Notes: generated from the letters alone by a model not told the origin. DNA of 10,055 nt from Candidatus Bathyarchaeota archaeon (GCA_021158305.1 JAGGUU010000182.1:1-10055); one strand, 5' to 3'. Counted from the stretch's first letter, positions 1 to 6,410 are shown. Numbers and translations are program-made.

Positions 1-1555
1 CTCTCTTCACATTCTCTATATCTCCTCCTCCCTTCAAGTATCCCTTAACGAAGCTCTCAACTATTCTCTTCGGAATCTCAATAGAGGAGATATAAGCGTA
101 ATGCCCAGAATAATATAAAAATTCAGCTATATCCCATGCCTTGTCCCCGCCATACTCCGCTTGTTCAAGATCTAGAAAGCATATCCGCCCATTTTGCGTC
201 AACTTGATATTTTCGGGCTTACAATCTCCAAGTGAAATATTTAAGGCATGAACCTTAGCGATCTCCTCTCCAACTTTGCAGATGATTGAGTAAAGATGTT
301 TCCTATCATTACGGGATGAGTAAATTCTCCTGATTACTTCAGCTAAACTTTCTCCTTCGACATATTCCTGAATTATCAGTCGTTCAGCCGGACTTACATG
401 TATTATCTTAGGAACCATTACGCCGTGGCTTGAGAGGAACCTATTTATAGCATATTCTCTCTCAAGCCTGCTTCTCCCTAAAACAGCGAATCCCCTTGTT
501 CCTAAAGTCCATAGCGCTATTGGAAGCCACTTGAGATCATACCAGCTCTTGAAGACCTTCAAAACTGCCTTTTCTCCATCAGAAGCTCTTACTAAATATA
601 CAGAATTCAGGACTCCTCCAAGTCTTTTAACCTCGATTAGAGAGTCTTGTTTTTCTGTGGATATCTTCTCAGCGAATTCTCCCAGTATAATCCTGTCTGA
701 GAGAGAAATAAGCCCTGAAGATGTTGGAATATAGATGAATGCATCTGCATCCTTAATTACTGAAAAGGGATTCTTTTTCTTGATCACTGACTGCCTAGCA
801 TATTGGAAGTAATCCTCGAGGAAAGAATGCATCATCTTTGGAAAAACTTCAATCCCGTGTCTAAGAATAGTGTTACGAATTTTTCTTAGAATATTAGGGA
901 AACGAAGACTTCTCTTTTTGAATGTGTCAATATACTCTTTGCTAATCTTGACGTATCCATTGGAAGGATGTAAAATGCCATCCTTCATTAATTCTTTTAA
1001 GGCATCCTTGAATCCAGGCATGATTAATTTCTGAATCTTTCGATCAGTTCTTTCTAGTGAACCTAAAAGTCTGCATATCACTGGAGGATATAGAGAGGCC
1101 TTACGTGCTATGGCTTCCCACATGAAGTATTCCGGTTTTATAAGCATCTCCCTCGACATTTCAGGATATTCGAGGATCAAATTCTCAATTATTTCAACGA
1201 TTAGTTTTTTCTTCGCTTTTACTTCATGCATATACAGAAAATCTTTATTGAGCAGTGGTTCATAGGGCATGAGCAAAGTCTCAATGAAGACTCCTCCGAG
1301 CCAATCATCATTCACATCTTTCTCAAAGCTTCCGCGGTCAACAGCTAGGATTGATATGATATTGTTATTAATTGTTATCCGTCGATAAAGTAGTTTACGT
1401 GTTGCTGATTCAAGTATCAATACCACATCTACTCTGCTACGCTTCGCTGTGTAAGATGGACTGGCAAGGGCGGATAGTATCTCCTCTGGGAACTCTTTCT
1501 TGCAGATTGTTAAGATGGACTCTGCTATGTTCCGGTCTAGGAGATGATGATTCAT
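1..1555 (-). CDS. Protein-kinase-like protein with large unknown N-terminal region (C-terminus cut by window edge)
   Basis: I translated the minus strand by hand; the frame is open from an ATG at 1555-1553 to the left edge, giving 518 residues without a stop. An in-frame TAA (1606-1604) lies upstream, with no other ATG, GTG or TTG before 1555. Residues 1 to about 290 match nothing I recognise; around 195-215 the pattern resembles a winged helix (DALKELMKDGILHPSNGYVKI). The C-terminal part has kinase-fold hallmarks: a glycine-containing loop (RLGGVLNSVYLV), the ATP-binding lysine in AVLKVF (K333), a helix-C glutamate (E365 or E367 in LEREYAINRF), a hinge-like IIQEYVEGESL, a catalytic loop GDCKPENIKL (D444, K446, N449), a metal-binding Asp in FLDLEQ (D462, replacing DFG) and a WDIAEF segment (D475). 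Together this suggests an active atypical kinase or small-molecule phosphotransferase of the ABC1, Bud32, KdoK or APH superfamily. The substrate is unknown. The kinase fold is seen; the exact family is not resolved. Confidence 0.8.
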   Translation of the reverse strand, partial: MNHHLLDRNIAESILTICKKEFPEEILSALASPSYTAKRSRVDVVLILESATRKLLYRRITINNNIISILAVDRGSFEKDVNDDWLGGVFIETLLMPYEPLLNKDFLYMHEVKAKKKLIVEIIENLILEYPEMSREMLIKPEYFMWEAIARKASLYPPVICRLLGSLERTDRKIQKLIMPGFKDALKELMKDGILHPSNGYVKISKEYIDTFKKRSLRFPNILRKIRNTILRHGIEVFPKMMHSFLEDYFQYARQSVIKKKNPFSVIKDADAFIYIPTSSGLISLSDRIILGEFAEKISTEKQDSLIEVKRLGGVLNSVYLVRASDGEKAVLKVFKSWYDLKWLPIALWTLGTRGFAVLGRSRLEREYAINRFLSSHGVMVPKIIHVSPAERLIIQEYVEGESLAEVIRRIYSSRNDRKHLYSIICKVGEEIAKVHALNISLGDCKPENIKLTQNGRICFLDLEQAEYGGDKAWDIAEFLYYSGHYAYISSIEIPKRIVESFVKGYLKGGGDIENVKR

Positions 1556-1580
1556 TATACCAATCTCAACGTAATCTCTA

Positions 1581-1588
1581 ATTATAAA
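1581..1588 (-). promoter_or_regulatory. TATA-like box for the kinase-like gene
   Basis: On the minus strand TTTATAAT is centred about 30 bases before the ATG at 1555, and is preceded by a purine-rich stretch (GAAAGG) that could hold a BRE. A start site about 26 bases downstream would leave almost no leader, and no Shine-Dalgarno sequence precedes the ATG. The message is therefore probably leaderless or nearly so. Confidence 0.45.
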
Positions 1589-1667
1589 GGAAACCTTTCG
1601 CTTTTAAACCGTTTAGTTCCTACTAGAGATGCTAGTCATATGGGAGGAGAGCCGCTACAGTCAATGA

Positions 1668-1675
1668 TTTAAATT
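1668..1675 (+). promoter_or_regulatory. TATA-like box for the CofE-like gene
   Basis: TTTAAATT lies about 21 bases before the ATG at 1693 and 36 before the in-frame ATG at 1708. Neither ATG has a clear Shine-Dalgarno sequence at the usual distance. A GGAGGAG at about 1643-1649 is too far upstream to act as one. Confidence 0.4.
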
Positions 1676-1692
1676 TCAAGACATGAAGAGAA

Positions 1693-2565
1693 ATGTCTAG
1701 AAGAATGGGATTAAGGTTTTATGTGAAAGCGGTTCAAACGGAGTACTGGATGCCAGATTCAGATTATTTGAGTATTTTAGCGTCGGTCTTAAGGGATAAA
1801 ATAAGCGATGGAGACATCATTGTAATTTCAGAGAAGGCTTTAGCGGTAGCCAAGGGATTAATAATTGATGAAAAAGAAGTCAAGCCAGGATTGCTAGCTA
1901 AGATATTAGCTTGTTTCTGGATGAGAATAGTTTGGGGATTCTTTTTAGGAAAAATCTGCCATCTAAAAAGAGAGAATATTCAGAGACTGAGAAGATACCC
2001 GAAGAAGGAGGGAAGTGTACATAAGCAAGTAGTCCTTCTACATGCTGGTTTCTTTCAATCTCTCAATTGGGGCTCCGAAGGAGGAATCGACGGCAGCAAT
2101 CTTCCATTCACCTATGTCAGCTTACCACTTAATGATCCACAGAGCATCGCTGAAGAAATAAGAATTCATTTAATGAATGAACTCGGCAGAAAAGTCACGG
2201 TTATGATTGTAGATACTGATAAGACGTACTCGTTTAGAAACTTTCATTTCACTCATCGCCCAGTCCCCATCAAAGAGATACATCAACTCTTGGGCATGAT
2301 CGCCTATGTTCTCGGAAGATCTCTGAATCTGAAACGAAGAGCGACGCCTCTGGCTATTGCTGGATCTAAACTCGATATTGAAACAGCTCTTGACATAGCG
2401 GAGGCGGCTCATAAAGCAAGAGGCTCAGGGTCCGGACGAACAGTATGGGACATGGCCGAAAGATTCAAGGTGAGCTTAACAGGAGTAACATGGGACATGT
2501 TAAGGAGTCTCCGACACAAGCCAATAGTCATAGTAAAGCCACGTAGACCTGAAAGAAAAGGCTAA
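1693..2565 (+). CDS. Divergent coenzyme F420-0:gamma-glutamyl ligase (CofE)-like protein
   Basis: This 290-residue protein resembles the CofE/FbiB ligase fold, whose characterised members add glutamate to F420-0 using GTP. Supporting segments are the N-terminal DGDIIVISEKALAVAKG (39-55), close to the family's GDIlVIsqKvvSkaeG strand and loop; EGGIDGSNLP (129-138), at the place of the NAGVDxSN motif; and VMIVDTDKTYS (170-180), at the place of the IISDTFGRP motif. The VDTDKTY form and the long middle insert with LKRENIQRLRRYPKKEG (about 91-107) set it apart from typical CofE. The C-terminal segment from about 225 (LDIETALDIAEAAHKARG...) also differs, so the reaction may not be classical F420 glutamylation. 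Other F420 genes are not in the window. ATG 1693 is used here; ATG 1708 (MGLRFYVKAV) is a plausible alternative. Confidence 0.7.
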   Translation: MSRRMGLRFYVKAVQTEYWMPDSDYLSILASVLRDKISDGDIIVISEKALAVAKGLIIDEKEVKPGLLAKILACFWMRIVWGFFLGKICHLKRENIQRLRRYPKKEGSVHKQVVLLHAGFFQSLNWGSEGGIDGSNLPFTYVSLPLNDPQSIAEEIRIHLMNELGRKVTVMIVDTDKTYSFRNFHFTHRPVPIKEIHQLLGMIAYVLGRSLNLKRRATPLAIAGSKLDIETALDIAEAAHKARGSGSGRTVWDMAERFKVSLTGVTWDMLRSLRHKPIVIVKPRRPERKG

Positions 2566-2570
2566 ATCCA

Positions 2571-2587
2571 TTTTGACGAATCTTTTT
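2571..2587 (+). terminator. T-rich stretch after the CofE-like gene
   Basis: A TTTT and a TTTTT run follow the stop codon at 2563-2565 within 22 bases. Archaeal polymerase commonly stops at T-runs without a strong hairpin, so this is a plausible but weak terminator call. Confidence 0.3.
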
Positions 2588-2630
2588 GAGAATTCAAGAT
2601 ACTAATGATCTCCGATCTTAAGAAAAACGC

Positions 2631-2639
2631 GTATATAAC
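2631..2639 (+). promoter_or_regulatory. TATA-like box for the HtrA-like protease gene
   Basis: GTATATAAC is preceded by a purine-rich AAGAAAAACGC (a possible BRE). With the usual spacing, transcription would start near 2658-2663. That places the start site at or just past the first possible ATG (2658) and gives a leader of about 25 bases for the ATG at 2685. Confidence 0.5.
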
Positions 2640-2673
2640 TTCAGGAAAATATAAAAAATGTTGAATGAAAACC

Positions 2674-2680
2674 GGAGGGA
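2674..2680 (+). promoter_or_regulatory. Shine-Dalgarno sequence deciding the HtrA start
   Basis: GGAGGGA ends four bases before the ATG at 2685, and its GGAGG core is six bases away, a near-ideal match to the 3' end of archaeal 16S rRNA. Combined with the TATA box position, it favours starting at 2685 instead of 2658. Confidence 0.6.
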
Positions 2681-2684
2681 TCTC

Positions 2685-3905
2685 ATGAGCCGGCATGAAG
2701 ATAATGCTCCAACACTAAAAAGTCTACTGATTCTCTCACTAATTTTGTATCTGGGATCGATTTCCATACTAGGATTTACCATTAAAGAAATGCAGAGAAC
2801 TATAAATGAAAGAAATAAACAGATTACTGAGTTAAGCAGTCAACTATCGCAGATATACAACGAGCTCTCTTCTCTCAAAGAAAAAATCAAGGCTTATAAT
2901 ACATCGGCGATTTTCTCCTATGAAAGAATCTATGAGAAGATTAAAGACTCCGTCGTCGTCGTTCGAGGCAAAATTATTGCACAGTTCTCTCCATTCTGGA
3001 AGGAATATTCAAGTGTCCAAGGCTCCGGCTTCATCTACAACCATACCGGAAGAATTATAGTGATAACAAATAATCACGTCGTTGATGGAGCCGTAAACAT
3101 AACTGTATCGCTTTTAGACGGCGACACCTACCCAGCTCGAGTAATCGGCAAAGATCCATATAGTGACTTGGCAATATTATCGGTTGAAGCTCCTCCACAT
3201 AAGCTAAAACCTGCGATAATCGTAAGTTCATCTACGTTGAAAGTTGGCGATCCAGTAATAGCTGTTGGCAGTCCCTTCGGCTTAGCAGGCTCCATCACCA
3301 CAGGAGTAGTAAGCCAGCTGGGCAGGACAATAAGCGAGTCACAGACCGGAGGATATCCTATAGCAGACGTTATACAAATAAGTACGCCCATAAATCCCGG
3401 AAACTCTGGAGGTCCGCTCCTCAACATCTTCGGCGAGGTAGTTGGAATCACAACCGCCATTATAAAGAATGCTCAAGGCGTGGGATTCGCGATTCCTTCC
3501 GATACCATACTTAGGGAACTCCCATACTTAATTGAGGGAAAAAGATATCCTCATCCTTGGCTAGGCGTGGTAGGGACGGATATGAATTTTGATCTGGCAA
3601 GAATAATGAATGTAAATGTGACTTACGGATGGCTGATAGTTGAAGTCTTCCCAGATAGTCCTGCTGAAAAAGCTGGTTTAAGAGGAGGAAGCCAGACAGT
3701 GTTCGTTGACGGGAGAAGCATCAAGATAGGCGGAGACATAATTATAATGATAAATGGAACACGTATTAGGAATGGTGATGACTTATCCACCTATTTAGAA
3801 AGGAACACTAGCCCTAGAGATAAGATCAAAATTACCGTGGTGAGGTCGGGAAAGATGAAAGACATAATAGTAGAGCTTGGATCTCGCCCATATCCACATA
3901 CATGA
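2685..3905 (+). CDS. Membrane-anchored HtrA/DegP-like serine protease with PDZ domain
   Basis: This is a trypsin-fold protease of the HtrA/Deg family, which degrades or handles misfolded proteins outside the cytoplasm. Numbering is from ATG 2685 (406 residues); the upstream ATG at 2658 would add nine. A hydrophobic segment at about 12-33 (SLLILSLILYLGSISILGFT) is a probable signal anchor. It is followed by a predicted coiled coil at about 36-70 (EMQRTINERNKQITELSSQL). The protease domain carries the full triad: His131 in ITNNHVVDGA, Asp161 in DPYSDLAILSV and Ser241 in NPGNSGGPLL. A C-terminal PDZ domain spans about 290-400, with the PWLGVVG strand, PDSPAEKAGLRGG and GGDIIIMINGTRI. The anchor with few charges before it and the extracellular role of the family suggest the protease faces outside. 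The gene has its own promoter; neighbours do not point to a specific substrate. All catalytic residues are present, so it should be active. Confidence 0.93.
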   Translation: MSRHEDNAPTLKSLLILSLILYLGSISILGFTIKEMQRTINERNKQITELSSQLSQIYNELSSLKEKIKAYNTSAIFSYERIYEKIKDSVVVVRGKIIAQFSPFWKEYSSVQGSGFIYNHTGRIIVITNNHVVDGAVNITVSLLDGDTYPARVIGKDPYSDLAILSVEAPPHKLKPAIIVSSSTLKVGDPVIAVGSPFGLAGSITTGVVSQLGRTISESQTGGYPIADVIQISTPINPGNSGGPLLNIFGEVVGITTAIIKNAQGVGFAIPSDTILRELPYLIEGKRYPHPWLGVVGTDMNFDLARIMNVNVTYGWLIVEVFPDSPAEKAGLRGGSQTVFVDGRSIKIGGDIIIMINGTRIRNGDDLSTYLERNTSPRDKIKITVVRSGKMKDIIVELGSRPYPHT

Positions 3906-3912
3906 GATTTTT
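3903..3912 (+). terminator. T5 run after the HtrA-like gene
   Basis: The stop codon at 3903-3905 is followed at once by TTTTT (3908-3912). This fits a simple archaeal T-run terminator; no hairpin is visible. A further T6 run at 4015-4020 could act as backup, but sits just before the next gene. Confidence 0.3.
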
Positions 3913-3952
3913 CACGATAACTAGAATACTTTCTTAAGAGACAATATTCCAC

Positions 3953-3962
3953 GATTATATTG
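3953..3962 (+). promoter_or_regulatory. Possible TATA-like box before the phosphatase-like gene
   Basis: GATTATATTG is the best AT-rich candidate in the 125-base gap. It would imply a leader of roughly 45-50 bases, and no Shine-Dalgarno sequence precedes the ATG at 4031. The call is weak. Confidence 0.2.
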
Positions 3963-4030
3963 CTTTGGATACGGAAACCGAATGGAAAGACTTTTCAGCA
4001 AGCTATTGAGAGTCTTTTTTCTGATGTGCG

Positions 4031-4360
4031 ATGGTTAAAAGAGTACTCTTCGTCTGCACAGGAAACATGGACAGAAGCCCAACGGCTGAAAGCCTTCTAA
4101 GCGGCAGAGAGAACTTTGAGGTCAAATCTGCTGGAACATGGATACATGCGAAAAATAGGATCTCTAAGGATCTAATAGAATGGGCTGATATGATTTTTGT
4201 AATGGAAGATCATCATAGAGATGCGATCTTAGACCTCTGTCCAGAAGCTGATAATAAGATCGTAGTTCTGGGAGTGCCTGATGTATACAGAAGGAACGAT
4301 CCTCGTCTCATAGAGATTTTGAAGGAGAAAATAGCGAAACATCTGAATATAGAATGGTGA
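4031..4360 (+). CDS. Minimal low-molecular-weight protein tyrosine phosphatase-like protein
   Basis: This 109-residue protein begins with the P-loop signature VLFVCTGNMDRSPTAE (5-20), which contains the CX5R-S catalytic motif (Cys9, Arg15, Ser16) of low-molecular-weight phosphotyrosine phosphatases and arsenate reductases. SAGTW (33-37), EWADMIFVMED (50-60) and VLGVPDVY (79-86) follow the family order, and Asp84 is a candidate general acid. The family is usually about 140-160 residues. The shortening falls mainly between SAGTW and EWAD and around the acid loop, where the usual DPY is DVY, with a second DP at 90-91. It could be a true phosphotyrosine phosphatase or a related cytosolic hydrolase; the substrate is unknown. 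An in-frame TGA nine bases upstream makes ATG 4031 the only sensible start. A kinase-like gene lies 2.5 kb away, but nothing shows that they act together. Confidence 0.85.
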   Translation: MVKRVLFVCTGNMDRSPTAESLLSGRENFEVKSAGTWIHAKNRISKDLIEWADMIFVMEDHHRDAILDLCPEADNKIVVLGVPDVYRRNDPRLIEILKEKIAKHLNIEW

Positions 4361-4404
4361 GAATCAATATAACGAAAATGCATGGCAACGATCTTTCGGT
4401 TGTG

Positions 4405-4413
4405 TTTTAAAAT
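4405..4413 (+). promoter_or_regulatory. TATA-like box for the GNAT gene
   Basis: TTTTAAAAT predicts a start site near 4433-4437, which would give a leader of about 30 bases to ATG 4464. A purine-rich sequence at 4450-4458 would lie inside that leader. Confidence 0.4.
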
Positions 4414-4449
4414 GAAATATTGGGCAAACTTTTTTGCCAAAAACTTTCA

Positions 4450-4458
4450 GGAAGGAAG
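4450..4458 (+). promoter_or_regulatory. Shine-Dalgarno-like sequence deciding the GNAT start
   Basis: GGAAGGAAG ends five bases before ATG 4464. It is an imperfect match, but it favours this ATG over the in-frame TTG at 4434, which would lie at or before the predicted transcription start. Confidence 0.45.
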
Positions 4459-4463
4459 TTAGG

Positions 4464-5606
4464 ATGATTGAGGGTCCTCGAGCGGCGAAACCTGAGGAGT
4501 TAAAGGAGATAATTCATTTGACAAGCTCTATATTCATGCCTAATCATCCAATGATCATGAGGGATCTTTTTCCTCAGCTCTTCTCAGAAGATAATCTGGA
4601 AAATCTTAGGGTGATCATTTGTGATGGAAAGCTGGTTTCTCATGTAGGCATACGAGAAGAAGACCTCCTCATTCATGGATACTGGTTCAGAGTTGGCATG
4701 ATAGGAAGCGTATGTACCCATCCCGAATATAGGAGAAGAGGCTATGCCTCCGCCTTAGTGAAAGACGCTTTCTCAAAAATGATGAAGGACGGTGTGGACT
4801 TTACACTTATTTCTGGATTTAGAAACCTATACAGAAGAGTTGGATGTGTAGAGGCAGGCAAGATTTACACTTATGAAATTCCTTCCGGAAGACTTAAAAT
4901 AAAACTGAACGATGTGAATATTGTTCGTTATGAAGAGACTTTATTGAGTGATCTTGTTGAGATCTATCATAAAGAACCCATAAGATATAGGCGTAGCTTT
5001 GAAGACTTCAAAATTCTAGCTGGGCGGGGATTTCTGCGAAATGATATAAAATTTAGGATTTACATAGCTAAGATTGGAAGCAAGCCCTTGGCTTATATAG
5101 CAACCGGGTTACTTCCCAACGAGGAAACACCTAACATAGTAGAGTATGCTGGATCAAGAGAGGTCGTTTTATACTTATTGAGTGATCTTCTAAACAATTC
5201 ACGTATTAACTCGGTAAGACTCAGCGTACCATATCAAGACGTAGAAATGTTGTATTTGTTGGAGAAATATGGCTTTAAGAAGGCGAAATCCGAAGCTCCC
5301 GCAAGCATATCCATAATAAGCTTGGAAAGCTTCTTAAAGAAAGTAAGGCTCCTTCTAAAGGAGAAGATACCCGAGAGGAAGGTTCAGCAATTCATCTCTG
5401 ACCTAACATATGGAAAGTTAAGGCTTTACTTGAACGGAAAGAAAGCAGATTTCCGAGATCCGCGGGCCCTTACACTGCTCTTCTTCGGATCGCCGGAAAA
5501 AACTAGGTCTCCGCAGAGACTCGAATTTGAGGTCAAGCCCATTCCAGAATACCTCTCAGATGCTCTGCCGTTACCAACACCAACTTATGGCCTAAACTAT
5601 ATCTAA
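4464..5606 (+). CDS. Eis-like GNAT N-acetyltransferase
   Basis: This protein is 380 residues from ATG 4464. An in-frame TTG at 4434 would add ten residues (MPKTFRKEVR), but the leader and Shine-Dalgarno position argue against it. The N-terminal GNAT domain (about 5-140) shows motif A, VGMIGSVCTHPEYRRRGYAS (77-96), with the acetyl-CoA pyrophosphate loop RRRGYA (90-95). It is followed by SGFRNLYRRVG (117-127), a typical beta-6/beta-7 segment. A second GNAT-like half and a C-terminal part with DFRDPRALTLLFFGSPE (about 335-351) give the length and layout of Eis-type enzymes (GNAT, GNAT-like, SCP2-like). In Mycobacterium tuberculosis Eis a tyrosine in the matching segment is the proposed acid and the C-terminal carboxylate the proposed base; Tyr123 and a buried-looking YGLNYI end are compatible. 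The substrate, an amine on a small molecule or protein, cannot be told. Confidence 0.82.
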   Translation: MIEGPRAAKPEELKEIIHLTSSIFMPNHPMIMRDLFPQLFSEDNLENLRVIICDGKLVSHVGIREEDLLIHGYWFRVGMIGSVCTHPEYRRRGYASALVKDAFSKMMKDGVDFTLISGFRNLYRRVGCVEAGKIYTYEIPSGRLKIKLNDVNIVRYEETLLSDLVEIYHKEPIRYRRSFEDFKILAGRGFLRNDIKFRIYIAKIGSKPLAYIATGLLPNEETPNIVEYAGSREVVLYLLSDLLNNSRINSVRLSVPYQDVEMLYLLEKYGFKKAKSEAPASISIISLESFLKKVRLLLKEKIPERKVQQFISDLTYGKLRLYLNGKKADFRDPRALTLLFFGSPEKTRSPQRLEFEVKPIPEYLSDALPLPTPTYGLNYI

Positions 5607-5659
5607 ATTCATCATTATTGATTCCAAATATCCTGAGACTAACTTTTAAAGCTGTAAGG

Positions 5660-5668
5660 GTTTAAATT
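5660..5668 (+). promoter_or_regulatory. TATA-like box for the XPF nuclease gene
   Basis: GTTTAAATT is centred about 24 bases before ATG 5688, which has no Shine-Dalgarno sequence. This is the geometry of a leaderless message. A second AT-rich TTTTAAAG (5644-5651) lies further upstream and fits less well. Confidence 0.45.
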
Positions 5669-5687
5669 CTATTTGAGACTGACCACA

Positions 5688-6410
5688 ATGTCCGGGTCGG
5701 AGAGCTTAATACCTTACTTGAGAGATGAAAAACATAAAGATCAACCGGTGATCATTGTCGATAGTAGAGAGGCAAGTAGCGCTTCGAAGATAATTAAGGG
5801 ACTCAGAGAAAAAGGCGCCATTATTAGAGTTCAGTATCTCGAAAAAGGAGATTACATTATATCGGACGAGTGCGTATTTGAAAGGAAGACTGTCCAAGAC
5901 TTCGTTTATACTTTAACCCGCAGATATCTCTTCGATCAGCTCTTTCTTCTAAAAGAGGCATATCCGAAACCATTCATTTTAATCGAAGGTTACTTTCCAA
6001 TAATCTATAAGTTTAGCAGAGTAAATCCGTCTGCGGTCTGGGGAGCTATGTTCGCTTTGGCTAAGCATGGAATAAACATGATTCACACAACTAGCTATAA
6101 GGAGACGATAGATTTTCTATATACATCAGCTAAGCAGGAGCAAATAGTTGAGAAACGCATCCCCACAGTTCATCCAGTTAAGAAAACTGAAACCTTGGCT
6201 GAGGCCCAGATCTTCTTCTTATCGAGTCTTCCAAACATTGGAAGAGAAAAAGCCGTGAATCTTCTAGAATCCTTTGAAACTCCATTTAATGCTTTGGTAA
6301 ATCTTGATAGATGGGCAAGAGAAATACGTGGACTGGGTCCAACGATTACAAAAAAAGTTGAGGAAGTTCTTCACACGCCCTATTCAGAGGCTAGAGAGAA
6401 ACGACGCTAA
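5688..6410 (+). CDS. xpf: XPF/Mus81-type ERCC4 structure-specific endonuclease (short archaeal form)
   Basis: This 240-residue nuclease (from ATG 5688) has no helicase domain, as in crenarchaeal XPF. Such enzymes cut 3' flaps, forks and splayed DNA in repair and fork restart. The ERCC4 active site is complete: VDSRE (24-28, Asp25, Arg27, Glu28), EKGDYI (52-57, Asp55) and ERKTVQDF (65-72, the ERKx3D motif). A linker leads to a tandem helix-hairpin-helix DNA-binding domain, with SSLPNIGREKAVNLL (179-193) and IRGLGPTITKKVEEVL (213-228). Crenarchaeal XPF normally ends in a PCNA-binding QxxLxxFF-type motif; this one ends in EAREKRR without a visible PIP box. An in-frame TTG at 5673 is the only longer start and is disfavoured, because the TATA box fits a leaderless ATG 5688. 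The stop codon overlaps that of the convergent rtcB. Confidence 0.92.
   Translation: MSGSESLIPYLRDEKHKDQPVIIVDSREASSASKIIKGLREKGAIIRVQYLEKGDYIISDECVFERKTVQDFVYTLTRRYLFDQLFLLKEAYPKPFILIEGYFPIIYKFSRVNPSAVWGAMFALAKHGINMIHTTSYKETIDFLYTSAKQEQIVEKRIPTVHPVKKTETLAEAQIFFLSSLPNIGREKAVNLLESFETPFNALVNLDRWAREIRGLGPTITKKVEEVLHTPYSEAREKRR

Noticed and set aside
531..1581. Short plus-strand open frames within 531-734 and 1372-1581
   Set aside because: They lie antisense to the continuous minus-strand kinase-like gene, show no recognisable domains, and have no promoter or ribosome site of their own.
1622..1636. Inverted repeat ACTAG-N5-CTAGT between the kinase-like and CofE-like genes
   Set aside because: A five-base arm is expected by chance in this sequence, and the repeat is not placed at either TATA-like box, so I do not call it an operator.
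3128..3460. Open minus-strand frame of about 110 codons opposite the protease domain of HtrA
   Set aside because: The plus-strand frame carries the full catalytic triad; the antisense frame reads as its mirror and has no family features.
4361..4420. Imperfect stem CAAC/GTTG near 4385-4402 as a small RNA or terminator
   Set aside because: Only four pairs hold before a mismatch, there is no T-run at the right place, and no C/D-box pattern is present.
1..6410. A single plus-strand operon or defence island spanning 1693-6410
   Set aside because: Gaps of about 80-125 bases, separate TATA-like boxes and unrelated functions argue for independently transcribed housekeeping or accessory genes instead of one system.
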